Assembly: GCA_021186555.1 (NCBI GenBank)
Contig: JAJKFL010000002.1
Location: 1,992,501-2,056,500, forward strand
Source: Reticulitermes speratus
Taxonomy: Eukaryota; Arthropoda; Insecta; Blattodea; Rhinotermitidae
DNA length: 64,000 bases
Direction of reading: 5' to 3'
Positions 21,214 through 30,480 of this stretch are shown here, one piece after another; the stretch's first letter is position 1; each line of letters opens with the position of its first letter. Both the position numbers and the translations under genes were made by a program. The notes beneath the pieces are model-generated. The model was not told the DNA's origin. It did not search any database and worked only from the letters and a program-made list of their open reading frames with translations.

Positions 21214-21370
21214 AATTCTGTCAACACTTGTTTCTGCACATACTATGTCCTTTAGCAGACAAATAACGCACAATAAATTTAGAAAATCAGAAATAAATAA
21301 CTTTTTTTTTTCAGAACAAACTTGCTTTCAACATTTCCCGAAACCGTCTGCTTACCATTTGAAAACTTAC

Positions 21371-21526
21371 GTGATCAAATTTCTCGATGTTGATATCGTA
21401 GAAAGATCCAGCACGAAATTTTACAGGATCTTGGGCTCGTCTAATAACCATGTGTAGGAGACGTTTGAACCTGGTCGACTGACCATACCATCTGCATTCG
21501 TAAGCAGCCGCGTTAACTCGCAGACT
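21371..21526 (-). CDS. odorant receptor, exon 4
   Basis: Bounded by acceptor tttctgtgcag and donor gtaagt (21370-21365), 52 codons, phase 0 at both ends. It reads SLRVNAAAYECRWYGQ, then RFKRLLHMVIRRAQ, then RAGSFYDINIEKF. The AAYE.xW and AG.F motifs are hallmarks of the C-terminal third of insect odorant receptors (intracellular loop 3 into membrane segment 7). Confidence 0.85.
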
Positions 21527-21623
21527 CTGCACAGAATTTTATGAAATTAGCTTCACATTTGTGAGGATTTGGTGTGCTGAGACATCTATGTGACGTATTT
21601 AACAGCACACGTGTCGCACACAC

Positions 21624-21727
21624 CTGCTGAATGTGTCTCTCCCCGAGCCAGCAAAGCAGCAGCGACTGACTCAGCACGGCAATAATACTCATTAAATGCT
21701 TCAGGATGGCGAAACCCGATCTGCCGC
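21624..21727 (-). CDS. odorant receptor, exon 3
   Basis: Acceptor cttgtttcag, donor gtgtgt, 104 nt. It starts with two bases of a split codon and ends in phase 0, joining exon 4 in frame. It reads GFAILKHLMSIIAVLSQS then LLLCWLGERHIQQ: membrane segment 6 followed by the CW.G.. motif that precedes the ES/SL..AAY stretch in this family. Confidence 0.85.
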
Positions 21728-21799
21728 CTGAAACAAGTTGATATAATTGTTTAACGTCCCTATTTTGTGTCTAAAGCATTTCAACACTTTATGTAATAA

Positions 21800-22535
21800 G
21801 AAGAAGGTACAGGTAAAGCAACCCCATTACAGGCCCAGACAGGCCCTTAGGGTTGCAGGAGGCAACCCCATTACAGGCCTGGACAGGCCCTTAGGGTTGC
21901 AGAAGGAGTCCATTACAGGCCAGACAGGCCCTTAGTGGTAGCAAGCAACCCCATTTACCAGGCCTGGACAGTCCTTAGAGGTTCGACCAGGCACCCATTA
22001 GGCCTGGACAGGCATTATGGGTTCATGGAGGCAACCCCATTACAGGCTTGGACAGGCCCTTAGCGTTGCAGGATGCAACCCCATTACAGGCCGGAAGCCC
22101 TTAGGGTTGCAGTGATGGCGTCCATTACAGGCCCAGACAGGCCCTTAGGGTTGCAGGAGGCAACCCCATTACAGGCCTGGACAGGCCCTTAGGGTTGCAG
22201 GAGGCAGTCCCATTACAGGCCCAGACAGGCCCTTAGGGTTGCAGGAGGCAACCCCATTACAGGCCTGGACAGGCCCTTAGGGTTGCAGGATGTTGAGGCT
22301 CACAGATTTATAGACAATCGGCACATGAAGGTGGTAAAGTTGTCAGCCCTAAGCACCGGCCGCCTTTACCCCCCAGGAAATATTCCTGGTACTCATTTCT
22401 GTTAGAGGCTGAGTACGACCCCAGGGCCATATGCGGCCGGAAGGATTATGTAAATGAAAAATTCCAATGGAGAATCGAACCCGCGACCTTCCGGCTTGTA
22501 GCACAGTGCCTCAACCAACTGCGTCACCGCGTACC
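21800..22535 (-). mobile_element. SINE B carrying an 11-copy tail array
   Basis: A full reversed SINE B (B box gaatcgaacccgcgacc, head ctgcgtcaccgcgtacc near 22530). Its 3' terminal about 43 bp (caaccccattacaggcctgg + acaggcccttagggttgcag) is repeated about 11 times between 21816 and 22290. The 13-bp duplication ctttatgtaataa at 21787-21799 and 22536-22548 encloses head plus array, so the array belongs to one insertion. Units alternate gcctgg/gcccag, suggesting a dimeric repeat period. Confidence 0.93.
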
Positions 22536-22567
22536 CTTTATGTAATAAAATTTTCTTGATATAGCGA

Positions 22568-22856
22568 TGTGGGCCGCGATAGCTCAGTCGGTATAGTGAC
22601 TTGCTACGTGCTGGACGGTCCGGGGATCGAATCACGGCGGGACCAGATTTTCCGCACCCGTCCAGACCGCTCATGGGGTCCATCCAGCCTCCTATACAAT
22701 GGGTACCGGGTCTCTTGCCCGGGGTTAAAGCGGGCGGGGCATGGAGTTGAAAACCCACCCCCATCTAGAGGAAAGTAAAAGAAAGAGTAGAGCTATACCT
22801 CTACTCCCTCTCTGGGCCTTCATGGCAGGTTATAGGGTGAACTTTATCTTCATACA
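22568..22856 (+). mobile_element. tRNA-derived SINE, family C
   Basis: Head gggccgcgatagctcagtcg is a near-perfect A-box region (tagctcagtcggtatag); the B-box match is ggggatcgaatc. The body ends aaagaaagagtagagctata...tctgggccttcatggc. It starts 20 bp after the SINE B target duplication. An imperfect duplication (tagcgatgt / cagcgaatgt) may flank it. Confidence 0.9.
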
Positions 22857-23324
22857 GCGAATGTTACCAGCCCTATTTAGCTCGGAATTCGGGGGTTATC
22901 ACAGAAACTACACCCCGAGTCCCTGATCCATTACAGCTTGCGAATATTTTGACTCATATACCACTTTAAAGCAACGTTTGTTCTTCAACTTTATAAAAAT
23001 CACCCTAACACAAGTAGCTCATTCCTTTAAAACATATTTCTATATAAAATATGAGGACCTTACACTAACAACTCCAAGTGTTTCTCCCACCTCAGAAATT
23101 CGCACGGCCGCCATACTGTTATTATGTTTGGCAAAATATTAAGGGGTACAGTAGTGAAGTGCAGTTACTGTCTTAGCATTCGTAACAAGATTAATCTAGA
23201 AGTACCAATTACTTCAGAAGTTTTGAGGTGGAGAGAGAGACGTACGGACGCAACATATTACGCAGGCCTGGCTATAGGATATAGTGCAATAGTCAGTAGT
23301 AACAATGTAATGAAAAGCACTTAC
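22857..23324. other. intron sequence of the odorant receptor gene
   Basis: No repeat family or additional exon recognised. The 76-codon plus-strand frame at 23124-23354 overlaps the receptor exon antisense and is not a gene. Confidence 0.4.
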
Positions 23325-23425
23325 CAAAGCCAACTGAAACACTTCAGCCACTAGAAGCAACTGATAGATGAAAAGTGTGAAAGCAATCCAAGGACTTACA
23401 ACGTAATTCAGTTCACTTGTGAAAG
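23325..23425 (-). CDS. odorant receptor, exon 2 (frame offset at both borders)
   Basis: Acceptor cttcttttacag and donor gtaagt (23324-23319) bound 101 nt. The receptor-like reading is FTSELNYVVSPWIAFTLF then IYQLLLVAEVFQLAL, the usual membrane segment 5 exon. The length fits the phases of exons 1 and 3. But with these splice sites the receptor-like frame is shifted by one base, and the phased frame hits TGA after four codons. Moving both splice points one base downstream would restore DFTSEL...QLALG, yet would leave no AG or GT. Either a decayed gene or unusual splicing. Confidence 0.6.
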
Positions 23426-24332
23426 CTGTAAAAGAAGTAAAAATTTGACACTTAATTTCTTAGCATCATCATACAAGCAATAAGAAACTAAAGGGGAATT
23501 AGATTCGTTACTAATATCGTATGTTAAGAGAATGAAAGTGTTAGAACGTCACAGCCTATTGAAAGATAAAGGAATGTGATAGTCATAATGAATTAGAGGT
23601 TACTCAGTTGCTGCAAGTGTTGAAGCCATTCTGAAAAACGCTGCATAATAATTTCTCCTTAAGTAAAAGCAATTCTTATAAAAACAGAAGATACAGGGAC
23701 TGCATTTATAAATTTGGGAATGTATGCTATGATATTAACAATTTAAATTAAATTAAATTAAATTAAACAATTAAACGTACTGACAGAAGTAAAGTAAATA
23801 TATCGAAGGCGGAAAGGGGAGTGTATGGACTTATTTATAAATAAAAATGCGAAACTAGACAATCCAGTGGCAAGCGAAGATCCAACTAAAACTTTGGACT
23901 ATCCATTTCGTAAATGAATGAAAAGGTATGTGAGAGTTACGCACAAAAAAAGTGAAACATGATACAAATTTCAGAACGAAACTTACGGCAATTGCTACGT
24001 ATGTATCGATATCTCGATCTGAAGGCCTATTAGTGTGTCTATTATTGTTATTGTTTAATTTTTTTCCCCACAGAACTCGATACTTACGGATTCTGTACAT
24101 GTTAAGTTACTGGATATAAATTCGATAGATTCGCATCCCCTTCAGGCTTGATAACTATTAATTTAAAATCAATATTTCATACACCAAATTTCAAATTTCG
24201 AACTCCTACAATTATCATGTTTTTTTTACATTCGACGAAAATATTAAATATAGCAAAGTTGTCCAATTATAACAATTTATAACAAATTTAAATCTCCAGG
24301 TACTATAACTGTAATTAAAGTATTTAATTAGG
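23426..24332. other. intron sequence of the odorant receptor gene
   Basis: A/T-rich with (taaat)n at 23743-23765; no other structure recognised. Confidence 0.4.
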
Positions 24333-24556
24333 CTGTGCCATGGCTCAGGCGGTTAGTAGCCGCCTCTCACCGCGGAGGCCCGGTTTCGATCCCGGCTCAG
24401 TCCATGTGGGATTTGTGGTGGACAAAGGGCACTGGGACAGGTTTCCCCCCCCCCCCGAGTACTTCGGTTTTCCCATGTCAATTTCTTCCACGGTTCTCCT
24501 ATACTTGTAAAAATGAAAAAAAAATTGATCTCTTCATCCAGGGGTTCAACAATAAG
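24333..24556 (+). mobile_element. tRNA-derived SINE, family D
   Basis: Head gctgtgccatggctcaggcg with A box tggctcaggcggttag and B-box match ggtttcgatcccgg, then gtgggatttgtggtggacaa and a poly-C stretch. The reverse complement of its B-box-to-ggacaa segment resembles the repeat unit of the satellite at 36125-36880. Confidence 0.85.
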
Positions 24557-24745
24557 CCTTAAGATTACGGCAGGCAAACCAGGAGGAAGAGAAGAAAAAA
24601 AACCTAGATTAAGGTGGATGGATGACGTCGAATTGAACTTGAGGATTTGGGTGTGAAAAGATGGAAAAAAAGAGATTTGGACAGAACAGAAACGGCATCT
24701 GTAGTGAGAAAAGACAAGGCCGAACTTAAAGGGCTGTGGTGATAA
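24557..24745 (+). mobile_element. short 3' end of another LINE (family VI)
   Basis: Encodes a decayed tail PRLRWMDDVELDLRILGVKR followed by WKKRDLDRTE and KDKAELKGLW, then (gaagaa)n. This resembles the GRPKLRWLDGVEEDL end of RTE/CR1-type elements. 5'-truncated. Confidence 0.65.
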
Positions 24746-24847
24746 AGAAGAAGAAGAATACGTACCAACGTAAACGACATAACATACCCTGCTGTAACCA
24801 GCTCACCAACAGGCATAGTTTTTTAGTCTTTTTTCACTAATGTTATT

Positions 24848-25119
24848 TATATTGTGTGTGCAGTCACAGTCCTAATGTGGCCATTATTGTGTGTGCAGTC
24901 ACAGTCCTAATGTGGCCATTATTGTGTGTGCAGTCACAGTCCTAATGTGGCCATTATTGTGTGTGCAGTCACAGTCCTAATGTGGCCATTATTGTGTGTG
25001 CAGTCACAGTCCTAATGTGGCCATTATTGTGTGTGCAGTCACAGTCCTAATGTGGCCATTATTGTGTGTGCAGTCACAGTCCTAATGTGGCCATTATTGT
25101 GTGTGTAGTCACAGTCCTC
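24848..25119. repeat. 35-bp minisatellite, left block
   Basis: Unit attattgtgtgtgcagtcac + agtcctaatgtggcc, nearly identical copies. The array is split by the LINE at 25120-28530 and continues at 28529-28999, so it pre-dates the LINE. Confidence 0.95.
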
Positions 25120-28100
25120 CCCTTTGTTGGTATCTTCACCTTGCCGTGGTAGAGGGGCTTGTGAGTTCCAGTGACCCTGAGAGCTAAGCCGGCGGTAGCA
25201 TTGCTACCAGTAGGGTCTCCCAAGCCGGACAGATCAAAAGGGTAGGAACCAGACGAAGAAAGATGCCTAGGAGATGGGAAACCGAATAAAAACTCCCCTG
25301 ATGCCGGAAGCAGCGACATCAGTAGCGACATGAAGCACAGAGCAAATGATGCTCGAGATGGTTCATGATCGTGTAGCAACAGGCGTGACCAGAGTGGTCT
25401 GAACGGCTGCTGTACTGCGATGTGGAAAGCAAATGGAAAAACTACCACATTATTACTTTTCCTGGATAGTCTCTTCCAGAAACAGAGACAAATGCCAAAT
25501 GCGAGATGCTTCCTCTGGAGACAAAACATTCCGGAGGTAAACTACTCCCCCATTCGGATCTCCGGGGGGGAGTGTTTCTAGGGGAGACACCACGCGGTAA
25601 TGACTACAGACAAAAGCAGAAGACACAGAATGAACATAACAGCTTCAAGATAGGCACTTGGAACGTAAGGACCTTGAATCAAGGAGGAAAACTCGAAAAT
25701 TTGAAGAAAGAGATGCAGAAGAACGCAGTGTCTGTGCTAGGTGTTAGTGAAGTGCGGTGGAAGGGTCAAGGTGAAATAAAAAGTGGTGATTATACAGTGT
25801 ATTATTGTGGGGGTGACAGTGCTGAAAGAGGCGTAGCAGTAGTAGTGCATAAAAGCGTAGTGAAAAGTGTTGTTAAGAAGAGTGTGTATAGTGACAGAAT
25901 CATTGCTATTAAATTGCAGGCAGAACCGGTAAGTATTTTGATAGTGCAAGTGTACATGCCAACATTGGACTATGAAGATGACAAAGTGGAAGAGTTGTAT
26001 GATATAATTGAAGAAATTCTTGAAGAGGATGGAAAGGGTGCGACAAACACGATTATAATGGGAGATTGGAACAGTGTGGTTGGAGATAAAGCACATCACA
26101 ACACTGTTGGACCATATGGACTGGGAAGGAGGAATCAGAGAGGTCAAATGCTTATTGACTTCTGTGAAAGAAATGGACTTGTTATAACAAACACATGGTT
26201 CAAAAAACCTAAAAGAAGATTGTACACGTGGAAATCACCAGGAGATAGGAATCGATATCAGCTGGATTATGTACTAGTGAAACAGCGATTCAGGAACAGT
26301 GTGAAGGATGTGCAGACACTGCCTGGAGCAGATATTGACTCTGACCACAATTTACTGGTTGCAAAGATCTGCACCAGATTGAAGAAGATCATGAGGTTCC
26401 ACAAGAAAAAACCAAGATGGGATTTGGAGAAGCTATATGCTCAACGACAGGTAGTACACGATAGACTAGAAGAACAGCTTGGTGCAATCAGATGTGAAAG
26501 TGGGAATGTGGAAGTGCAGTGGAACAATATCAAGAAATGTGTGTTAGACACTATGAGTGGTTTGGTTGGAAAAGTCGAGAGGAGAGCAAGAAAGCCATGG
26601 ATTACACAGGAGATGATCAGTAAAATGGATGAACGAAGGAAATGGAAGAATGTCAACAATGAAGAAGGAAGGAAGAACTACAGAAGACTGAGGAACGAAT
26701 TGAAAAGAGCCACGGACAACGCCAAGAAGGAATATCTGGAGAGCATATGCGACGAGATCATAGAATTTCAAAGAATAGGACGTTATGATTTAATGTACAT
26801 GAAGACAAAGGAACTAGGTTGGAAAGAAAACCATGGGATTCAAAACATTGGCATCGAAGACTCTCAAGGCAATATAATAATAAATCAGAGACGAGTATTG
26901 CAAATTTGGGAGAATTATATCACAGAGCTCTACGATCGAGCTAATCGACCAGAACATCTAGAAGTCGAACCTGAAGATGAAGTAGATGAAGATGAGAAAG
27001 GCCCTTATATTTTGCAAAGTGAAGTGGAAAAAGCTATCAAGGAGATGAGGGATAAGAAGGCTACAGGAGATGATGATGTACCTGGGGATGTACTCAAATT
27101 GTTGGGAGAAGGTGGTCTAAGGCTAATGACACAGATGATCAACAGCATGTATGTAACTGGAGAATGGCCCAGAGATTTTATTGAAGTTACAATGATTGCC
27201 TTAAAGAAGAAGCCCAAAGCTACAAAATGCAGCGACCATCGCACAATCAGCATCATCGCTCATGCAGCAAAGATAGTAGCGAGGATACTTAGAAGAAGGA
27301 TTGAGAGGAAAATTGAAGATGCACTTGGAGAAGATCAGTTTGGATTTAGAAGAGGAAAAGGAACTAGGGATGCAATTGGGATGCTGAGAATAATATCAGA
27401 ACGAACCTTGGTCATAGATGAGGAATTGTGTGCTTGCTTCATAGACTGGCAGAAGGCATTTGACCGTGTCAACTGGACCAAATTAATGCAAATCCTAAAA
27501 GGAATTGGGATAGACTGGCGCGAAAGAAGATTGATCAGCAAATTGTACATGGAACAGAGTGTCAAAATACGACTGGACCAAGGGGAGACGAGAAGTGTGA
27601 AGATTGGAAGAGGAGTTAGACAAGGTTGCTGCTTGTCACCGATTCTGTTCAACTTATACAGCGAGTACCTTACCAAGGAAGCTCTTGAAGGGTTTGGAGA
27701 CTTCAAAATAGGAGGACAAGTAATTCGCACTGTGAAATATGCAGATGACCTTGTGCTACTGGCTAGGGAAGAAAAGGTGCTACAGGGCATGATTGATAGA
27801 CTAATTGAAATTGGAAGATGCTATGGAATGGAAATGAATGTGGGAAAAACTAAAGTAATGAAAATCTCAAGGCAACCATCCCCAATGAAAATTATGATAG
27901 ATCAAAAACAATTGGAGAATGTGGAATATTTCAATTATTTGGGTAGCATGATAACAAGTGATGCAAGGTGTACACGTGAAATTAAATCCAGAATTGCCAT
28001 GGCAAAAACAGCATTCAACAAGAAGAAAAATCTTTTCACCAGCAAACTGGAATTAAATTTAAGGAAGAAACTAGTAAAGTGCTACGTTTGGAGCACAGCT

Positions 28101-28530
28101 TTGTATGGTGCTGAAACGTGGACACTTCGGAAAGTAGATCAGAAGTATCTGGAAAGTTTTGAAATGTGGTGCTGGAGAAGAATGGAAAAGATCAGTTGGA
28201 CCGATCGTGTGAGAAATGAAGAAGTATTACACAGAGTCAAGGAGGAGAGGAATATGCTACATACAATAAAAAGAAGAAAGGCTAACTGGATTGGTCACAT
28301 CTTGCGTAGAAACTGCCTTCTGAAACACGTGATTGAAGGAAAGTTAGAAGGAAGGATAGAAATGACGGGACGACGAGGGAGAAGACGTAAGCAGCTACTG
28401 GATGACCTTAAGGAAAAGAAAAGATACTGGAAATTGAAAGAGGAAGCACTAGATCGCACCGTGTGGAGAACTCGCTTTGGAAGAGGCTACGGACCTGTCG
28501 TAAGACAGACTACAGAATGAATGAATGAGT
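25120..28530 (+). mobile_element. apparently full-length RTE-like LINE inserted in minisatellite
   Basis: The element begins cccctttgttggtatcttca and continues with a 390-bp 5' region (cttgccgtggtagaggggct), one long ORF and a short (gaat)n tail. Both junctions fall inside the 35-bp repeat unit: agtcacagtcct precedes the 5' end and agtcacagtcct follows the tail, so a target duplication of about 11-12 bp can be read. Truncated relatives are at 1-181 and 9374-9508. An open 1004-codon frame and clean junctions suggest recent insertion. Confidence 0.9.
25506..28520 (+). CDS. RTE-like LINE polyprotein: AP endonuclease and reverse transcriptase
   Basis: 1004 residues, uninterrupted. The protein nicks target DNA and copies element RNA at the nick (family knowledge). 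The endonuclease domain spans about residues 47-290, with FKIGTWNVRTLN (47-58), GDWN (near 183) and the SDHN motif (near 278). The reverse transcriptase domain spans about 540-810, with FIDWQKAFD (motif A Asp near 647), VRQGCCLSP (near 703) and YADD (near 745). The C-terminal part has LYGAETWTLRKVDQ and FEMWCWRRMEKISWTDR, as in RTE-type elements. All catalytic acidic residues I can identify are present. No ORF1 precedes it. The start is the first ATG; the frame could extend a little upstream. Confidence 0.9.
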   Translation: MLPLETKHSGGKLLPHSDLRGGVFLGETPRGNDYRQKQKTQNEHNSFKIGTWNVRTLNQGGKLENLKKEMQKNAVSVLGVSEVRWKGQGEIKSGDYTVYYCGGDSAERGVAVVVHKSVVKSVVKKSVYSDRIIAIKLQAEPVSILIVQVYMPTLDYEDDKVEELYDIIEEILEEDGKGATNTIIMGDWNSVVGDKAHHNTVGPYGLGRRNQRGQMLIDFCERNGLVITNTWFKKPKRRLYTWKSPGDRNRYQLDYVLVKQRFRNSVKDVQTLPGADIDSDHNLLVAKICTRLKKIMRFHKKKPRWDLEKLYAQRQVVHDRLEEQLGAIRCESGNVEVQWNNIKKCVLDTMSGLVGKVERRARKPWITQEMISKMDERRKWKNVNNEEGRKNYRRLRNELKRATDNAKKEYLESICDEIIEFQRIGRYDLMYMKTKELGWKENHGIQNIGIEDSQGNIIINQRRVLQIWENYITELYDRANRPEHLEVEPEDEVDEDEKGPYILQSEVEKAIKEMRDKKATGDDDVPGDVLKLLGEGGLRLMTQMINSMYVTGEWPRDFIEVTMIALKKKPKATKCSDHRTISIIAHAAKIVARILRRRIERKIEDALGEDQFGFRRGKGTRDAIGMLRIISERTLVIDEELCACFIDWQKAFDRVNWTKLMQILKGIGIDWRERRLISKLYMEQSVKIRLDQGETRSVKIGRGVRQGCCLSPILFNLYSEYLTKEALEGFGDFKIGGQVIRTVKYADDLVLLAREEKVLQGMIDRLIEIGRCYGMEMNVGKTKVMKISRQPSPMKIMIDQKQLENVEYFNYLGSMITSDARCTREIKSRIAMAKTAFNKKKNLFTSKLELNLRKKLVKCYVWSTALYGAETWTLRKVDQKYLESFEMWCWRRMEKISWTDRVRNEEVLHRVKEERNMLHTIKRRKANWIGHILRRNCLLKHVIEGKLEGRIEMTGRRGRRRKQLLDDLKEKKRYWKLKEEALDRTVWRTRFGRGYGPVVRQTTE

Positions 28531-28999
28531 CACAGTCCTAATGTGACCATTATTGTGTGTGTAGTCACAGTCTTAATGTGGCCATTATTGTGTGTGCAGT
28601 CACAGTCTTAATGTGGCCATTATTGTGTGTGCAGTCACAGTCCTAATGTGGCCATTATTGTGTGTGTAGTCACAGTCCTAATGTGACCATTATTGTGTGT
28701 GTAGTCACAGTCCTAATGTGGCCATTATTGTGTGTGCAGTCACAGTCCTAATGTGACCATTATTATGTGTGCAGTCACAGTCCTAATGTGGCCATTATTG
28801 TGTGTGCAGTCACAGTCCTAATGTGGCCATTATTGTGTATGCAGTCACAGTCCTAATGTGGCCATTATTGTGTGTGCAGTCACAGTCCTAATGTGGCCAT
28901 TATTGTGTGTGCAGTCACAGTCCTAATGTGGCCATTATTGTGTATGCAGTCACAGTCCTAATGTGGCCATTATTGTGTGTGCAGTCACAGTCCTAATAC
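28529..28999. repeat. 35-bp minisatellite, right block
   Basis: About 13 more units of the array at 24848-25119, with gtgac/gtggc and gtgtg/gtatg variants. It ends 26 bp before the odorant-receptor exon 1 donor site. Confidence 0.95.
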
Positions 29000-29026
29000 T
29001 AACAACTTGCTAAATAAACAACTCAC

Positions 29027-30048
29027 TCGATCGCATCTTGGTGTTGTTTAATGCATTCCACGAGGAAGCCTTCTACTTCAGATAAATGAGAACTAGGTTC
29101 TGTATCTAAGCAGAGCTGATCATCATCTCCAGGGTCACCCACAGGGATTCTGGGATACATATGGCCATCTATTACTACGTTTTCACCATAAACGTTTTCG
29201 CTCTTACACTCTGATATTCCTGCAATTTTCTCAATTTCGCCCACTACTCCATCCCCTTTCTCAGACATTATTTCTCCCATTCTTAAAATCGAAGACTCCA
29301 CCACCTTAAACTTTGCTGTCGCATGAAGGACCAGGTTTATAAACACGATAATGGAACTTGTGTTGTACAAAGAAGCCGTAAAATAGACCACGACTTGTAC
29401 TAAGTAAGTCACTGCATACATCTGCGCTGTAGTTACGTCGTAAGGCACCCAAATTATATACATTAAGTAAGGGTACGGTTTGTTTGTAGTTTCTTTTGGG
29501 GGTTGGTCTTCAGACAAGCTGTGTATCAATAAATTTACGAGTGGAAATATGGCCCACATAAGCGTTCCAACATTGACAGATACGAAGATAAACCAAGACA
29601 ACTTTGTACAATTCGACTGTGCCTCCTTAACAATCCACTCGTGGACTTTTCTCAGTGCCGGATCTGATGTATTTGGCACTGGCATCGAGTCCAGTCTGTC
29701 AAATATTCGCCATATTTGCATCGCCTTTATTTTCAAATAAGCCCCTTCCCAGTAACACATTACAAATCCCGTTGTCAAAAACAGGTTCTCCATGGTGAGG
29801 TCAAGGTCTCCCCAGTACTGATACACGCCGAGTATCTGCGCTGTCAGTACCAGTGTGTACAGTAGAAAGACACATGGAGTGAACAGGTAGTAGAAGCTAG
29901 ACTTCAGAGGATTAGATGAAATCTTTTTGGTTGGTACTGTAAAAGCTATATGAAGCACCATTCGGTTCAAACGCATTAATATGAGGTCATTTGATGAGCT
30001 TTCGACTTCATCAGGGTTGTTTGAAGGTTGATTGTCAAAGCTGTCCAT
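29027..30048 (-). CDS. odorant receptor, exon 1 (start and membrane segments 1-4)
   Basis: The ATG at 30048-30046 (context gtaaaATGG) starts MDSFDNQPSNNPDEV. A consensus acceptor (ttttttttttcag) lies about 20 bases upstream, so a 5' UTR exon exists further right. 340 codons plus 2 bases. Hydrophobic segments: FYYLFTPCVFLLYTLVLTAQ, LFLTTGFVMCYWEGAYL, WFIFVSVNVGTLMWAIFPLV and YLVQVVVYFTASLYNTSS...VFINLVLHA. The end VECIKQHQDAIE with donor gtgagt at 29026-29021 matches the HHQ/KQHQ exon border of odorant receptors. The acidic loop near residues 270-320 is longer than usual. Confidence 0.88.
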
Positions 30049-30070
30049 TTTACAAGACACCCCTAACTCT
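30049..30070 (-). promoter_or_regulatory. 5' UTR piece and 3' splice site before the receptor start
   Basis: Minus strand reads poly-T then cag (acceptor), agttaggggtgtcttgtaaa, ATGG. This is a strong polypyrimidine tract and AG, and argues for at least one upstream noncoding exon. Confidence 0.6.
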
Positions 30071-30220
30071 GAAAAAAAAAACGTAAATGATATTATGTCA
30101 TAATTCAAGATATTTATAAAGTGCATATTAATGGAAAACCTAATATACAGTGATAATAGAAGGAAACTTAGGCGTTTGTAAGGTCCATAAATAAACACAG
30201 TTGAAACTCAGTAGCATATA

Positions 30221-30298
30221 CAGGGTATACACAAAAGAATGGTGCGGTTTTAATAGTGTTCACTATTAAAATCGCACCATTCTTTTGTGTATACCCTG
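30221..30298. mobile_element. 78-bp MITE of the DUF4817 element
   Basis: Palindrome with termini cagggtatacacaaaagaat and inner tagtgttcacta, TA on the left. It lies about 170 bp upstream of the receptor coding start, inside the presumed 5' UTR intron or promoter. Confidence 0.85.
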
Positions 30299-30369
30299 AA
30301 TATTCATGTCTTTTCACCAGCATGGAGGGTACAGTCATAATCAATAATCAATGATAATGGCTTTAGATA

Positions 30370-30480
30370 ATGTATATTAATTCCTGAAGATGGTCAAAAT
30401 ATGATTGAAACACGTAGCATATGTTACTAAATTAAATATAATATAATTGTAGTGTCTGACGGTAATATATAATTTATTGT
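30370..30480 (+). mobile_element. single hammerhead-bearing arm (E-10, related to E-1)
   Basis: Core CTGAAGA (30384-30390), extra T, weak stem II GGTC-aaaatat-GATT (two wobbles), GAAA and cacgtag, then attgtagtgtctgacggtaa, which resembles the outer arm of E-1. Stem III is broken. No inverted partner is seen. Confidence 0.5.

Larger units (their letters stand above)
21371..30048 (-). other. odorant receptor gene (7tm_6 family), 3' end not found
   Basis: Insect odorant receptors are odour-gated channel subunits of olfactory neurons, partnered by the co-receptor Orco (family knowledge). Four exons were found: 29027-30048, 23325-23425, 21624-21727 and 21371-21526. Together they cover about 460 residues with candidate membrane segments 1-7, ending at RAGSFYDINIEKF. 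Typical receptors end about 15-25 residues later, so only a small last exon is missing. Codon phase between the last two exons is clean. The exon at 23325 is off by one base at both borders, so the gene may be a pseudogene or have unusual splice sites there. The first intron (5.6 kb) holds an intact LINE, minisatellite DNA and a SINE; the second holds SINEs B and C. Confidence 0.8.

Noticed and set aside
20626..21239. Cys/Val/His-rich minus-strand frames of 136-152 residues
   Set aside because: They arise from the (gtgaacacaac)n tract and the end of element E-5; the cysteines come from the repeat.
25074..27790. Minus-strand frames of 72-151 residues across the LINE
   Set aside because: Antisense shadows of the LINE polyprotein.
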